Source: a virus
IMG/VR virus record: IMGVR_UViG_3300032073_000024
Coordinates: 1-64,000 of that record
Reading direction: 5' to 3' (one strand)
Length of the DNA stretch: 64,000 bases
The translations under genes and the position numbers were made by a program. Under the pieces are notes generated by a model, which saw only the letters and a list, made by a program, of their open reading frames with translations, was not told the origin of the DNA and searched no databases. Positions 1 to 7,606 of this stretch are shown piece after piece; the first letter of the stretch is position 1, and every line of letters begins with the position of its first letter.

Positions 1-1698
1 GTTATTATTGTAGGGACGAAAATGGTCATAAACATCTACACTGTTTGAGGCAGTCTTTAACTTGACAGTACCGTTGTGGTACAAATCAACACTAGAATTA
101 GCATTACACCTAAGTAATTCGTTGGAGTCTGTTGCCTTTAAAATTAAATCATCACTGGCTTCAATAATTAAATCTCCAGTTCCAGTGTCAGTGATATAGC
201 TATTAGAACCATCATGGTAAATTTCTAAATCATTGCCAGAGCCTAACAGCAACTTGTCGTTGTCTTGTAAATCAATAGATGAATCACACGTCACAGTACC
301 AGTGAGAGTTACACCAGCTGCGTTATAACTAATCCGCTCTGTTCCACCATACTGGAAAATAGCTCTGCCAGATCCCGGTGGAATAATGTTAATGCGTCCA
401 TCTGCGTTGGTTCCCGTTGGTGTAATTGTTAACTGTGCCGCTGCATTAGTAGAGGTTAGTGATAAATGACCTTCGTTTTTCAGCGTCATTTTAACCGCTG
501 GCGAACCAGTGTTATCTGTTATGAAATGGAAATCGCCTTTGTTAGTAGCGTTAGTGTACTGGTAGGCTATTCTTCCATCAGCATTCCTAGCTCGGAAATC
601 TAAATTAGCATAAACATTGTCAGCCTCAGCGGAGTTGTAAATCATCAACCCCTTGCCAGCAGCACCGCCACTTAAACCGTCTTCTGTTACATTTGTATCT
701 GTCCGTGCGTAAACTACAGAAAGGGTTTTATTCGGTGCTGTGCTTCCTATGCCTACCGAATCACTTCCGATAGTCATCACCGCACTATTGTTGTCCCAGA
801 ATTGAGTTTTTAAATTAGATGCGTCAGCAACAATGCGTCCGACTATAGTATGATCTAGTCTTCTCCAAATTAAAGCTGATGAAGTTCCTGAGTTAGTTGG
901 AACGTCAATGTAGGTAGTGTTGTCAATGTAGACATTATTGTTAACTTTTAATGGTTTACTTAAAACAACTTGTCCAGCAGAACCATCGCATCTTAAATAT
1001 TCAGCAGGGGTGTGATGAGATGTAGCAGCATATAAAGCAATATCGTAACTCGTTGTCGCTCCACTACTGTTGTATCCCGCTCCAATAACTATATCATTAG
1101 CCCATGTGTAAAATCTGGTTGCTCCATCGTAAACGATTTTGGAGTTCCAGTTCATATCAGTGGAACCAATCTGAACCTGACCGTTTGATCTCCAGCTAAT
1201 CTGAGGAGTACCTCCTCCTGTTGCTACTGAGAAATCTGCTGTGCCGCCATTATTGTCTGCACCGTTGATTGTTGCTTTACCACTAAATCCAGCAGTGGTT
1301 CCAGACAGTGCGGCAAAGGTGCAGCTTCCTGCTACGGTTAGGTTGTTACCGATTGTTACTGTTCCAGTATTTCCGACAGAAAGACGCACTGCCCTTGACC
1401 CAGCACTGCCAGTTTCAATACTAGCGTTGTAGCCGCTTAATACTGTTCCGTTAGATGCGTGTTTATAAAGAAACGCTTCGCCTCCAGCGGTACTAGGAGT
1501 TGTGTTGGTGCTAAGAGCTAACGCACCCGTGATTGTGCCGCCAGCGAGAGGAAGATGATCGTTTAAATGCAGGACACCATTGCCAGCAGCATTGCCGACC
1601 CAGAGCTTTTTATCTGTGAGATTAACTGCTAACTCGCCAGCGTCTAAGCTACTAGGTGCGCCGCTGGTATTGCGCTTAATCTGAATTGTGTTAGCCAT
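1..1698 (-). CDS. Tail fibre, Mtd-type N-terminus (partial, runs off left edge)
   Basis: The reading frame starts with ATG at 1698 and stays open to base 1; I read the frame at the start and in the last 360 bases without meeting a stop. The product begins MANTIQIKRNTSGAPSSLDA, followed by GELAVNLTDKKLWVG, the pattern of the N-terminal beta-prism domain of major tropism determinant-like fibres. The rest is rich in Thr, Ser, Gly and Asn, as in trimeric fibre shafts. It starts 3 bp after the stop of the related fibre at 1702-2751, so the two form a tandem pair. If the genome is circular it may continue into the S74-terminated frame at the right edge, although the two edge frames do not join without extra bases. 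Confidence 0.85.
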   Translation of the reverse strand, partial: MANTIQIKRNTSGAPSSLDAGELAVNLTDKKLWVGNAAGNGVLHLNDHLPLAGGTITGALALSTNTTPSTAGGEAFLYKHASNGTVLSGYNASIETGSAGSRAVRLSVGNTGTVTIGNNLTVAGSCTFAALSGTTAGFSGKATINGADNNGGTADFSVATGGGTPQISWRSNGQVQIGSTDMNWNSKIVYDGATRFYTWANDIVIGAGYNSSGATTSYDIALYAATSHHTPAEYLRCDGSAGQVVLSKPLKVNNNVYIDNTTYIDVPTNSGTSSALIWRRLDHTIVGRIVADASNLKTQFWDNNSAVMTIGSDSVGIGSTAPNKTLSVVYARTDTNVTEDGLSGGAAGKGLMIYNSAEADNVYANLDFRARNADGRIAYQYTNATNKGDFHFITDNTGSPAVKMTLKNEGHLSLTSTNAAAQLTITPTGTNADGRINIIPPGSGRAIFQYGGTERISYNAAGVTLTGTVTCDSSIDLQDNDKLLLGSGNDLEIYHDGSNSYITDTGTGDLIIEASDDLILKATDSNELLRCNANSSVDLYHNGTVKLKTASNSVDVYDHFRPYNNN

Positions 1699-1701
1699 CT
1701 G

Positions 1702-2751
1702 TTACGAATATGTTCCACAATCTATTGTTAGGTTTGCTGGTTCTTTTGTTTTTACCCAGGTGCTTCCGTTTGATTCAAGAATTCCGTATGAATTTGTACC
1801 TGAAGAAGTATGCCCAAAACCAGCTATAGTGTTTAAGTCAGCATCATAAGCTTGAACATCTCCACCTATTGTTAAGCCAAGAGCAGTTCTAGCCCCGCTA
1901 ACTTGTGTAGCACCAGTACCACCTTTTGTTATTGGAAGGGTTCCGTTTATAGATGACGCACCTAAGTTGACACGCATCTGTGTATTGTGAATCTCTAAGC
2001 CACCGTTTGTGGTTAAAGCTGCATTTAAAGTATTACCACTCTTACTAATCCCATTTCCAGCAACTATCTGACCAGCCCCAGAAAATTGGGTAAACTGAAT
2101 AGCAGTGGTTCCAATTGTAATTACATTGTTGGTTGTTAAAACAAATCCATTATCAGCATTTACAGTACCCTCCTCAACAAACACAAAAGCATTTGCAGTT
2201 ACCTCATCGTTCTCATTAAAGTCAGTTGCCCTTGAAAAGTTATGTCCTGACGTAGTGTAAACATAAATACCATTCCCTGCTGATGCCGCATCATTAGAGG
2301 CTTGTGACTTAACTAAAACACGATCCCCTTCAGCTAGAGTTACACCATCAATTACATTTTGCCCTCCACTTGTTGACCCTCCATAACTAGCAGGGAACCC
2401 ACTAGGCATTGCTGCTGTTGTGGCAACTCGCACTGATTCTTTTATATCTAATCCTTGTGCATGAGAATCCACATATTGTTTATTGGCAGCGTCTAAAGTA
2501 TTTGTAGGAGCAGCAAGATTGGTAATTTTCTGGCTGTTCATAGACAAACTACCAGTAGGAGCAATTAGGTTATTAATTGCTCCACCAATAATGTGCATTG
2601 AACTAGCAGAGTAATTAGGCGCACCACCCTCGGTTCCAGCACCTATATACAAAGCTTTACTGCCTTCAGCATAAGCTATCTCACCTTGCCTTAAATTTGG
2701 GTTTGGCGCAGATGATCCAGTGCTACGCTTAATTTTAATTGTATTACTCAT
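1702..2751 (-). CDS. Tail fibre / receptor-binding protein, Mtd-type N-terminus
   Basis: A 349-residue protein starting MSNTIKIKRSTGSSAPNPNL, then RQGEIAYAEGSKALYIGAG, which matches the N-terminal domain of the next fibre gene and of Mtd-like phage fibres. The middle (about residues 85-230) reads like a shaft or baseplate-attachment region, with a KITNLAAPTNTLDAANKQYVD segment typical of phage tail-fibre repeats. The C-terminus is Gly/Thr/Asn rich, with ITKGGTGATQVSGARTALGL, another common fibre repeat. It overlaps the upstream 73-residue gene by one base (TAATG type) and is followed at 3 bp by the edge fibre. Adsorption function is inferred from these motifs. Confidence 0.85.
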   Translation of the reverse strand: MSNTIKIKRSTGSSAPNPNLRQGEIAYAEGSKALYIGAGTEGGAPNYSASSMHIIGGAINNLIAPTGSLSMNSQKITNLAAPTNTLDAANKQYVDSHAQGLDIKESVRVATTAAMPSGFPASYGGSTSGGQNVIDGVTLAEGDRVLVKSQASNDAASAGNGIYVYTTSGHNFSRATDFNENDEVTANAFVFVEEGTVNADNGFVLTTNNVITIGTTAIQFTQFSGAGQIVAGNGISKSGNTLNAALTTNGGLEIHNTQMRVNLGASSINGTLPITKGGTGATQVSGARTALGLTIGGDVQAYDADLNTIAGFGHTSSGTNSYGILESNGSTWVKTKEPANLTIDCGTYS

Positions 2752-2972
2752 TAGAAAAATCCTCCATCAGTTGTTTTATTAAATAGTTCTTGGGTGTTAA
2801 GGGTTCCAACAGCATCGCCTTCTATACCGAGAATGTTTTTTAATGCGTTTTTTGAAACCGAAGATACACTGTGGCGATCTATTCCAGACTGAATAACTTC
2901 AATGTGGCCCCTTTTTGATCCAGTCAAAGGGTTCTCTTTAAAGATCGCGTTATTGAATGCTTGAGTAGACAT
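2751..2972 (-). CDS. Small fibre-associated protein, unknown
   Basis: A 73-residue protein with no motif I recognise. It starts MSTQAFNNAIFKENPLTG and ends TTDGGFF. Its stop overlaps the start of the 349-residue fibre gene by one base, so translation is probably coupled. Position directly before two fibre genes suggests a virion attachment or chaperone role, but the sequence does not show it. Confidence 0.6.
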   Translation of the reverse strand: MSTQAFNNAIFKENPLTGSKRGHIEVIQSGIDRHSVSSVSKNALKNILGIEGDAVGTLNTQELFNKTTDGGFF

Positions 2973-3009
2973 CTCAAGAAGGACAATAACATTTTACTAT
3001 AGGTTTTGA

Positions 3010-3546
3010 CTACTGTTCTGGGTCTGGAACATTCACTTGAACATTGTTCTGAACAGGAACTACAACATGCTCAGGGCCAAAGCTTTGGAATTTTCTTTGA
3101 TCTCCGGTTTGCTCAATCATTTTCTGGTTAGCCATTTTGTATATCAATTCTGCATTCCTGCTAATCTGATTAGCTAACCCTGTTCCAGCCATTGCGGCTT
3201 TAATTTTAACCTCATCATCTTCAGAATCTTGAGCTACATCAAGGGCGACCTCCATTAACCTATCTAGCCTATCATCTGAAACTAAAACCCTACCAAGTGC
3301 AACTTTGATTGCGCCATGTTGCTCCGCAGCTATCCCGACATCGCGTAAAGCCTTAACTGTCTTATCCCCGATCCTTGAAAGGCCAAGTTCTTTAGCTGCA
3401 TCATCAACTTCTTTTGCAGTAAGCTTAGGTGAGTCAGCACTAGCTTTCCCTACCTCTGCTATACTGTCACAGGATAATGTTTCAGTTTCTTCGGATATGG
3501 TCTCCCCATCCGTACTCTCTGGCGATTGGGCCGATGTTATCTTCAT
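3010..3546 (-). CDS. Hypothetical protein, acidic N-terminus, helical core
   Basis: 178 residues. The first 40 are acidic and low-complexity (Glu, Ser, Thr). Residues about 45-145 are predicted helical, containing AKEVDDAAKELGLSRIGDKT and a DDRLDRLMEVALDVAQDSED segment. The tail is Val/Pro/Asn rich. I do not recognise the family; a small-terminase-like or DNA-binding role is possible from size and helical content but is not supported by a motif. The start lies inside the Cys-rich gene 3482-3706 in another frame, with weak AAGAGAAA spacing upstream. A near-copy of the 17-bp palindrome (3460-3476) lies inside its 5' end. Confidence 0.65.
   Translation of the reverse strand: MKITSAQSPESTDGETISEETETLSCDSIAEVGKASADSPKLTAKEVDDAAKELGLSRIGDKTVKALRDVGIAAEQHGAIKVALGRVLVSDDRLDRLMEVALDVAQDSEDDEVKIKAAMAGTGLANQISRNAELIYKMANQKMIEQTGDQRKFQSFGPEHVVVPVQNNVQVNVPDPEQ
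3460..3476. promoter_or_regulatory. Operator palindrome variant 1
   Basis: TATACTGTCACAGGATA, one mismatch, inside the 3010-3546 gene. Confidence 0.6.
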
Positions 3547-3706
3547 TTTCTCTTAACCAGCAATCTGCTGGGTACTTTGCTTTTAAAGGCATCCAACAAA
3601 GACACCCCATTGGGCTTTCACTTGCCGTCCCGCTCTCCGCGCTCCCACAAGTCTTTAAGACTGGATGGAATAATGGGCATCGGTGGCACTTCCTTAAACG
3701 AGCCAT
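3482..3706 (-). CDS. Small Cys-rich phage protein (CxxC...GCxC...CW)
   Basis: 74 residues starting MARLRKCHRCPLFHPVLKTC, followed by GCLCWMPLKAKYPADCWLRE. The KCxxCP...CG...GCxCxMPxKA...CW pattern is a recurrent zinc-binding-like motif in small proteins of tailed phages; function is unknown. The ATG at 3706 has an excellent ribosome binding site (GGAGGGGG, 6 bases before the ATG). The gene overlaps the C-terminus of the upstream gene by about 89 bp and the N-terminus of the downstream gene by about 65 bp, all in different frames. The longer frame reaching 3889 is not needed, because the good start is internal. Confidence 0.8.
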   Translation of the reverse strand: MARLRKCHRCPLFHPVLKTCGSAESGTASESPMGCLCWMPLKAKYPADCWLRENEDNIGPIAREYGWGDHIRRN

Positions 3707-4565
3707 ATAAAGCCCCCTCCTCCCTTTCTTCAATTTCTTCTTTACTAGTATCACCGACAACATATGTAGAGCCGACTTTAGGAGCCGTTGGACGCACTTT
3801 CCCTTTTGGGATGTGCGGCACAAGATAATCGCCGCTTGTGTTGCTGCCGTGACGAACAGCCGCAGCCGGAATAGTCGTTTGCGTAACATGATTAAGAAAA
3901 TACTTTAATATCCTTTTAGAGAACTTCCTGACAAGCTGAGTAAATCTGGTTGCATATTTGTACGCCCCTAATGATTTACGCTGATCTTTCTCATATGCTT
4001 TTACTAATTTTAACCATTGGTCGTTAGGTGCGAAAGCTATACACCATCCGTGGTGTTTATCTCCATCTTTCATTTCTATTAAGTCAGAATTAAATAGCTC
4101 CGAGTCCCAACCAACATTTATTAAAAATGGCTCAATTAAAGGATTAGGCGTTTTCTTTAAAGCAGAAGCAAGCCTAGGAAACTTAGCTAACATTATTTCC
4201 CTCCAATTAGCCCTATAAGGAACTGCATACAACTCACCAAATCCAAGCTTAATAGGTTTATGTGCGTCAAGAAGGTACGCAGGGGCTTCTTGTATCATTG
4301 CCGCCCAAACCGCTTGGAAAACACTAGCTTTACCTCCAACTCTCTGAACAACAAAATTTACAAAGTCTGTCGTTTTCTCCTTACTTTCTTTCCTTGTTTC
4401 TTTTTCCAGTTTACTAAGTGATCCCTTAGCCACTCCGCTTCCTTCTCTGCCTCCTCTTTTGTCGGATGAACCACCTTCAAGACAATCGGAAACTGCATTT
4501 TTATTAATCTTTGCCCTGCTGGAGTCAGTTCCTTCATTGCTGGATTCTTTGTCATTACCCACCAT
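3618..4565 (-). CDS. Hypothetical protein, start uncertain
   Basis: The maximal frame gives 315 residues, but the first 65 or so are low-complexity and coincide with the better-looking 81-residue gene at 4358-4603, so the true start is probably downstream. The first internal ATG is at 4298 (MIQEAPAYLLDAHKP); an AAGGAG motif lies near 4385 without a standard start codon in range. The conserved-looking core contains ELYAVPYRANWREIM and FLINVGWDSELF, then a basic helical stretch (FTQLVRKFSKRILKYFLNHV) and a Pro-rich tail. I do not recognise the family. It is in an operon with the fibre genes. Confidence 0.6.
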   Translation of the reverse strand: MVGNDKESSNEGTDSSRAKINKNAVSDCLEGGSSDKRGGREGSGVAKGSLSKLEKETRKESKEKTTDFVNFVVQRVGGKASVFQAVWAAMIQEAPAYLLDAHKPIKLGFGELYAVPYRANWREIMLAKFPRLASALKKTPNPLIEPFLINVGWDSELFNSDLIEMKDGDKHHGWCIAFAPNDQWLKLVKAYEKDQRKSLGAYKYATRFTQLVRKFSKRILKYFLNHVTQTTIPAAAVRHGSNTSGDYLVPHIPKGKVRPTAPKVGSTYVVGDTSKEEIEEREEGALYGSFKEVPPMPIIPSSLKDLWERGERDGK

Positions 4566-4603
4566 TTATCGTCTTTTTGTATTACAAATATTTCTTGCTG
4601 CAC
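4358..4603 (-). CDS. Small hypothetical protein
   Basis: 81 residues from a GTG start at 4603. The sequence FVIQKDDKWWVMTKNPAM and HPTKEEAEKEAEWLRDHLV looks like a folded small protein with a beta hairpin and an amphipathic helix, ending in a basic tail (KKKQGKKVRRKRQTL). It is the first gene of the minus-strand block that continues into the fibres. No clear ribosome binding site is visible before the GTG, so the start is uncertain. It overlaps the 5' part of the next frame by about 200 bp; of the two, this one looks more protein-like there. Function unknown. Confidence 0.55.
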   Translation of the reverse strand: MQQEIFVIQKDDKWWVMTKNPAMKELTPAGQRLIKMQFPIVLKVVHPTKEEAEKEAEWLRDHLVNWKKKQGKKVRRKRQTL

Positions 4604-4619
4604 ACTGTATGGATTAAGT

Positions 4620-5040
4620 ATGCTCTATCTGTTTGACAAGTGTCAACTAGTCTTGCTATTGTTCTGTCTACATATTTTCTGGCGCATGGAACCGACGCGC
4701 CAGCAAGTTGGAGGGGCTACCTGAATAAGGGGCTAAGTTGCAGAAAACTGTTAATACCAATAACTTGTCAAACTCCTCAACCGATGCTCCCTTATTAAGA
4801 AGGGAACCGCCAGTGGTCGCAAGACCAGAGTACCTTGTTTACGGATTTACAGACTGACCGGAATCCGCTAGTTCCAGCTACGCAAGGGTGTCGCCTTAAC
4901 GCTTACCGAAACTATGCCGGAAGCTGGCCTTACTCCTCCTTCAGGGGGAGTCTTGTGCCTTTCGCCCCTCCTCTAACCGGAAGCTTACTTCACATTAACT
5001 TTAATAAGCTTTACCTTAAAAATTAAACGCTTACTTCAGT
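4620..5040. ncRNA. Possible large structured RNA (gene-free hairpin cluster)
   Basis: About 420 bases between divergent gene blocks with no convincing gene. Visible stems in order: CTGGCGC/GCGCCAG (4679-4685 with 4697-4703), TCCCTT/AAGGGA (4788-4793 with 4800-4805), TGGTC-GCAA-GACCA (4814-4827, a GNRA tetraloop), GGATT/AATCC (from about 4842), and ACTCCTCC-TTCA-GGGGGAGT (4932-4951). Base composition is locally richer in G+C than the flanks. Strand cannot be decided; the GNRA loop is present when read on the plus strand. A covariance search against large phage RNAs such as GOLLD and ROOL would decide whether it belongs to a known class. Confidence 0.4.
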
Positions 5041-5054
5041 AATTCTTGGGTAGC

Positions 5055-5085
5055 TTTACACTAACTGTAATGAGTCTAATATAAT
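5055..5085 (+). promoter_or_regulatory. Sigma-70-like promoter before the SSB gene
   Basis: TTTACA (5055-5060) and a perfect TATAAT (5080-5085) are separated by 19 bases, slightly longer than ideal. It is the only good -10 box just before the plus-strand early region. Transcription from here would start near 5092, only about 8 bases before the longest SSB frame. Confidence 0.4.
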
Positions 5086-5099
5086 TTATATGTTGCAAT

Positions 5100-5807
5100 T
5101 TGTGGAACTATGTATTTAATTCTTGCAACGTGAGTCGCTATTTGATACGTTCTGGTGACGGACATGGTAGCATTTACAGATGTGAATCATGTCATGAAAC
5201 GTACTACTCACCGCTAGAAATATCTGTACCAATATGCATCAAATGTATTTTCATAATGAGGAACCGTGCAATCCTAATGGACAACTACGGGAAATCAAAC
5301 AGAGATGTTCTAGAGGAGAATACCTTGAAGACTCAATCTCAGGTTGCAGAAATTATGGGTATCTCCAGACAGAGGGTACAGCAAATAGAAATTTATGCTT
5401 TAAGTAAAGTTAGAGCATATATAGTAAAATCAGCAGAAACATATATACCATTACTTATGAATAGTTGTGCAATAGCAGGGACATTGGTACGTGACGCAGT
5501 CGTCCGTAAATCAGCAAAGACAGGCAGTGAATTTCTTACTGCTACAATAAAAACAGAAAAACCATCACCTAAAGGAGATGGTACAACTTTCTCTACATAC
5601 TGGGATGTGCTTAGTTTTGGAGAAAGGGCAGTTAATCTAGTTCTAAATCTTAAAGAAGGAACTCCAGTGTTTGCATCTGGAGAAGTAGAGTGTAGAACGT
5701 ATGAAGCTAAGGACGGTACTACAAAGGCTGGCCTAAAGCTTGTAGGTAATTTGGGACTTCTATCTGGAGTTTCAAAAGACGGGGGCGTTGAGGAACCCGT
5801 TTTTTAA
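5100..5807 (+). CDS. ssb: Single-stranded DNA-binding protein with N-terminal Zn-ribbon and sigma-4-like HTH extension
   Basis: One uninterrupted 235-residue frame. Residues about 120-225 are an SSB OB fold: MNSCAIAGTLVRDAVVRKSA, TATIKTEKP, TYWDVLSFGERAVNLVLNLK, GTPVFASGEVECRTYEAKDG, the usual SSB order. Before it are a CxxC...CxxC ribbon (about residues 28-49) and LKTQSQVAEIMGISRQRVQQ, a canonical sigma-70 region 4 type helix-turn-helix (about 76-95). No stop separates the parts. Possible starts are TTG 5100, GTG 5130, ATG 5257, or ATG 5457 for SSB alone; none has a good ribosome binding site. SSB coats ssDNA in replication and recombination. The extension could be a regulator fused to SSB, or read-through with internal re-initiation. 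Confidence 0.75.
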   Translation: MWNYVFNSCNVSRYLIRSGDGHGSIYRCESCHETYYSPLEISVPICIKCIFIMRNRAILMDNYGKSNRDVLEENTLKTQSQVAEIMGISRQRVQQIEIYALSKVRAYIVKSAETYIPLLMNSCAIAGTLVRDAVVRKSAKTGSEFLTATIKTEKPSPKGDGTTFSTYWDVLSFGERAVNLVLNLKEGTPVFASGEVECRTYEAKDGTTKAGLKLVGNLGLLSGVSKDGGVEEPVF

Positions 5808-5858
5808 TGCGGTTAGTTGTTATTAATGGTTGTACTTCTTTGGTTGAGGAGTATGGGG

Positions 5859-5890
5859 AGGGGAGGTAGAAATATCTCCCCTTTCTTTTT
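5859..5890 (+). terminator. Strong intrinsic terminator after ssb
   Basis: GGGGAGGTA-GAAA-TATCTCCCC (5860-5868 with 5873-5881, one G-U pair, GNRA-type loop) followed by TTTCTTTTT. It lies about 50 bp after the SSB stop and separates that gene from the next operon. Confidence 0.85.
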
Positions 5891-5896
5891 AGTAAG

Positions 5897-6058
5897 ATGT
5901 CTAAAGAATCAGAAATGAGTATAAAAGAAATTAGAATTTATATTGAATCTAATATAAAAAATACAAGTGATGTTACCGCTTCAAGAATATATGAAGTAAT
6001 GACAGGAAGTATTGCTATGAATAAAAACAAAAAAAACAATATTAGAGTAATAACATGA
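5897..6058 (+). CDS. Small hypothetical protein (53 aa)
   Basis: ATG at 5897, starting MSKESEMSIKEIRIYIESNI and ending RVIT. It reads as a short helical protein. The TGA stop overlaps the ATG of the next gene (ATGA at 6055-6058), the junction type used throughout this region, which supports it as a real gene. Function unknown. Confidence 0.55.
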   Translation: MSKESEMSIKEIRIYIESNIKNTSDVTASRIYEVMTGSIAMNKNKKNNIRVIT

Positions 6059-6282
6059 TAGATAATATACCTACAATAGGTTATTTCAACTTAGATGATA
6101 TGCCAAATAAAGATCCTAAACTAAACAAAGCAATAACTAAGCATCAGTTTAGATTGCTTGAATCAAAAATTGAATGCTTAACTAAAGCTATTGATAAACA
6201 TAAAAAAGATACTCCAGATGAAGATGTTAGAATATGTGACCAGAAGCTTTGGTCTGCTGGGGAAATGATAAACTACAGATGA
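6055..6282 (+). CDS. Small hypothetical helical protein (75 aa)
   Basis: Starts MIDNIPTIGYFNLDDMPNKD and contains a probable coiled helix (FRLLESKIECLTKAIDKHKK). ATGA junctions at both ends couple it to the 53-residue gene before and the DUF1599-like gene after. No recognised domain. Confidence 0.6.
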   Translation: MIDNIPTIGYFNLDDMPNKDPKLNKAITKHQFRLLESKIECLTKAIDKHKKDTPDEDVRICDQKLWSAGEMINYR

Positions 6283-6680
6283 GTTCATATATAGGAGTGC
6301 CTATTCCTGAAAGAGTTATGATATCTAACCAAGGAAATAATACAGATAAAGTAGCTGAAAATGCTTTTAAATTATTAGGGACTAAAGAACCTATGACTCT
6401 TGAAGCTTTAAGGGTAATGATGGAGTGTGCTGTTTTGTTTGATAAGAAGCAACATGACTATGGTTCTAGGAATATTGCAGGCTGGGACAATAAAAATCAG
6501 AACATGTTTGGCGTACTAGTGCGTCTTAATGATAAGATACAGAGGTTAGCCAACTTGCTTGAGAAAGAAAGGAATGGGGAAAACCCACAAGTTGAAAATG
6601 AAAAATTATCAGACACCGCACAAGACATATGCAATTACGGGGCAATTCTAGAATTATTAGTGACGAACCGCTGGAAGTAA
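6279..6680 (+). CDS. DUF1599 / Nmad1-like nucleotide-modification-associated protein
   Basis: 133 residues from ATG 6279, which forms an ATGA overlap with the previous stop; the frame is open upstream to 6249 but this start is better. The core reads CAVLFDKKQHDYGSRNIAGW, then VLVRLNDKIQRLANLL and LSDTAQDICNYGAILELLV. The KxxDYG...N...VR..DK..R..NL...ED...D..NY pattern matches the DUF1599 family, related to MazG-type all-alpha nucleotide pyrophosphatases and seen in phages. A role in deoxynucleotide metabolism or base modification is inferred from the family; catalytic activity is not certain. Confidence 0.7.
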   Translation: MSSYIGVPIPERVMISNQGNNTDKVAENAFKLLGTKEPMTLEALRVMMECAVLFDKKQHDYGSRNIAGWDNKNQNMFGVLVRLNDKIQRLANLLEKERNGENPQVENEKLSDTAQDICNYGAILELLVTNRWK

Positions 6681-6943
6681 AAGAAGTCACATTAGACATA
6701 ACAGATAAAGATTATCTTGATGATGCTATATCTGGAATCCAGCAAATAGTATCCGAAGAGTTAGTAGAGTTAGGATTAATAGAGATTGAAGTATCAGGTG
6801 AAAATATTGAGAATTTAACTGAAATGCTTTCTCCTTTTACATCTTTCCTTCTAGGTAGACTAGTAACTCTTATGGATTTAAAGAGAGAACTGTATTCTGA
6901 GGACAGAATGCTACCTTGGGTTAAGAAACCAAAGAACAATTAA
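6629..6943 (+). CDS. Hypothetical acidic protein (104 aa)
   Basis: The frame opens at ATG 6629, inside the end of the DUF1599-like gene (about 50 bp overlap). The plausible folded part starts near EVKEVTLDITDKDYLDDAIS and is acidic and helical, ending MLPWVKKPKNN. The start is uncertain. The next gene begins 2 bp after the stop. I do not recognise the family. Confidence 0.55.
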   Translation: MQLRGNSRIISDEPLEVKEVTLDITDKDYLDDAISGIQQIVSEELVELGLIEIEVSGENIENLTEMLSPFTSFLLGRLVTLMDLKRELYSEDRMLPWVKKPKNN

Positions 6944-6944
6944 A

Positions 6945-7352
6945 ATGATCGCGCCTAAAGAATTAAAAGTATTAGGTCTTAACTATAAAGTTCTTTATGC
7001 TTCACTAGAAGAAGTAGGCCAAGACAAGCTGGGTTGGTGTGACACTACCAGCCTTATGATTTATATCGTAGCTGATCAACCCAAATCAGCTTTAGCTAAC
7101 ACCTTTATTCATGAAGTTATCCATGCAATTAATTACAGCATGGGAATAAGCTCTGGAGATGAAGAGAATCTTACTAATAGATTAGCTAACGGCCTAACAG
7201 CTTTCTTTAAGGAAAACCCAGAGGCTCATAAATGGTGGACAAGCCTCCTTAAAGAGCCTACAAAAAGAAAAACTAACAGGAAGCCAGCCGTAAAGAAAAA
7301 GCTCGGCAGAAAGCCTCTGAAGAGTAAAAAGAAATCTAATGGAAAAGGATAA
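6945..7352 (+). CDS. HExxH metallopeptidase-like protein
   Basis: 135 residues. FIHEVIHAINYSMGI (about residues 54-68) carries the zinc-binding HExxH, followed by EENLTNRLANGLTAFF, where a Glu about 18 residues later could be the third ligand. The N-terminal half (LKVLGLNYKV, LGWCDTTSLMIYI) resembles small phage metallopeptidase-like proteins related to SprT/ImmA folds. The C-terminus from about residue 105 is a Lys/Arg-rich tail, suggesting nucleic acid binding. The next gene overlaps its end by 14 bp. The substrate is unknown. Confidence 0.7.
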   Translation: MIAPKELKVLGLNYKVLYASLEEVGQDKLGWCDTTSLMIYIVADQPKSALANTFIHEVIHAINYSMGISSGDEENLTNRLANGLTAFFKENPEAHKWWTSLLKEPTKRKTNRKPAVKKKLGRKPLKSKKKSNGKG

Positions 7353-7527
7353 ATCTCCTAGTGAATTATTAACTCCCGGCAGTATTGCTGCCGTTGGAAG
7401 AGGATGCACGTGTCCTGTCCCTGATAACCGCAATGGTAGAGGATGGGAGGGTGACGATGGTAAGGCAGTTTTCTATTTAGCAGACAATTGCCCTATGCAT
7501 AGGCCCAAAAATAAAGATAAGGATTAA
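7339..7527 (+). CDS. Small conserved phage Cys protein (GCTCPxxDN...CPxH)
   Basis: 62 residues with SIAAVGRGCTCPVPDNRNGR, then GWEGDDGKAVFYLADNCPMH. The GCTCP..DN..GRG......F.....CP.H arrangement recurs in small proteins of many tailed phages and probably binds a metal ion. Function unknown. Last gene of the operon; an intrinsic terminator follows at 7571-7606. Confidence 0.75.
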   Translation: MEKDKSPSELLTPGSIAAVGRGCTCPVPDNRNGRGWEGDDGKAVFYLADNCPMHRPKNKDKD

Positions 7528-7570
7528 ATGGGTGTCCCTAGTAGGGAGGATTAACTATCCAACACCCGTA

Positions 7571-7606
7571 CCCCCGCCCTATAAGTGTAGGTGTCGGGGG
7601 TTTTTT
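7571..7606 (+). terminator. Intrinsic terminator of the first early operon
   Basis: CCCCCG (7571-7576) pairs with CGGGGG (7595-7600) and is followed by TTTTTT. Just upstream GGGTGT (about 7530) and ACACCC (about 7562) could form an enclosing stem. It lies about 45 bp after the last gene. Confidence 0.7.

Noticed and set aside
1-2751. Diversity-generating retroelement next to the Mtd-like fibres
   Set aside because: No reverse transcriptase and no variable/template repeat pair were seen in the window.
4835-5026. Open frame of 63 residues on the plus strand
   Set aside because: Overlaps the hairpin cluster; Pro/Leu/Ser composition and no ribosome binding site.
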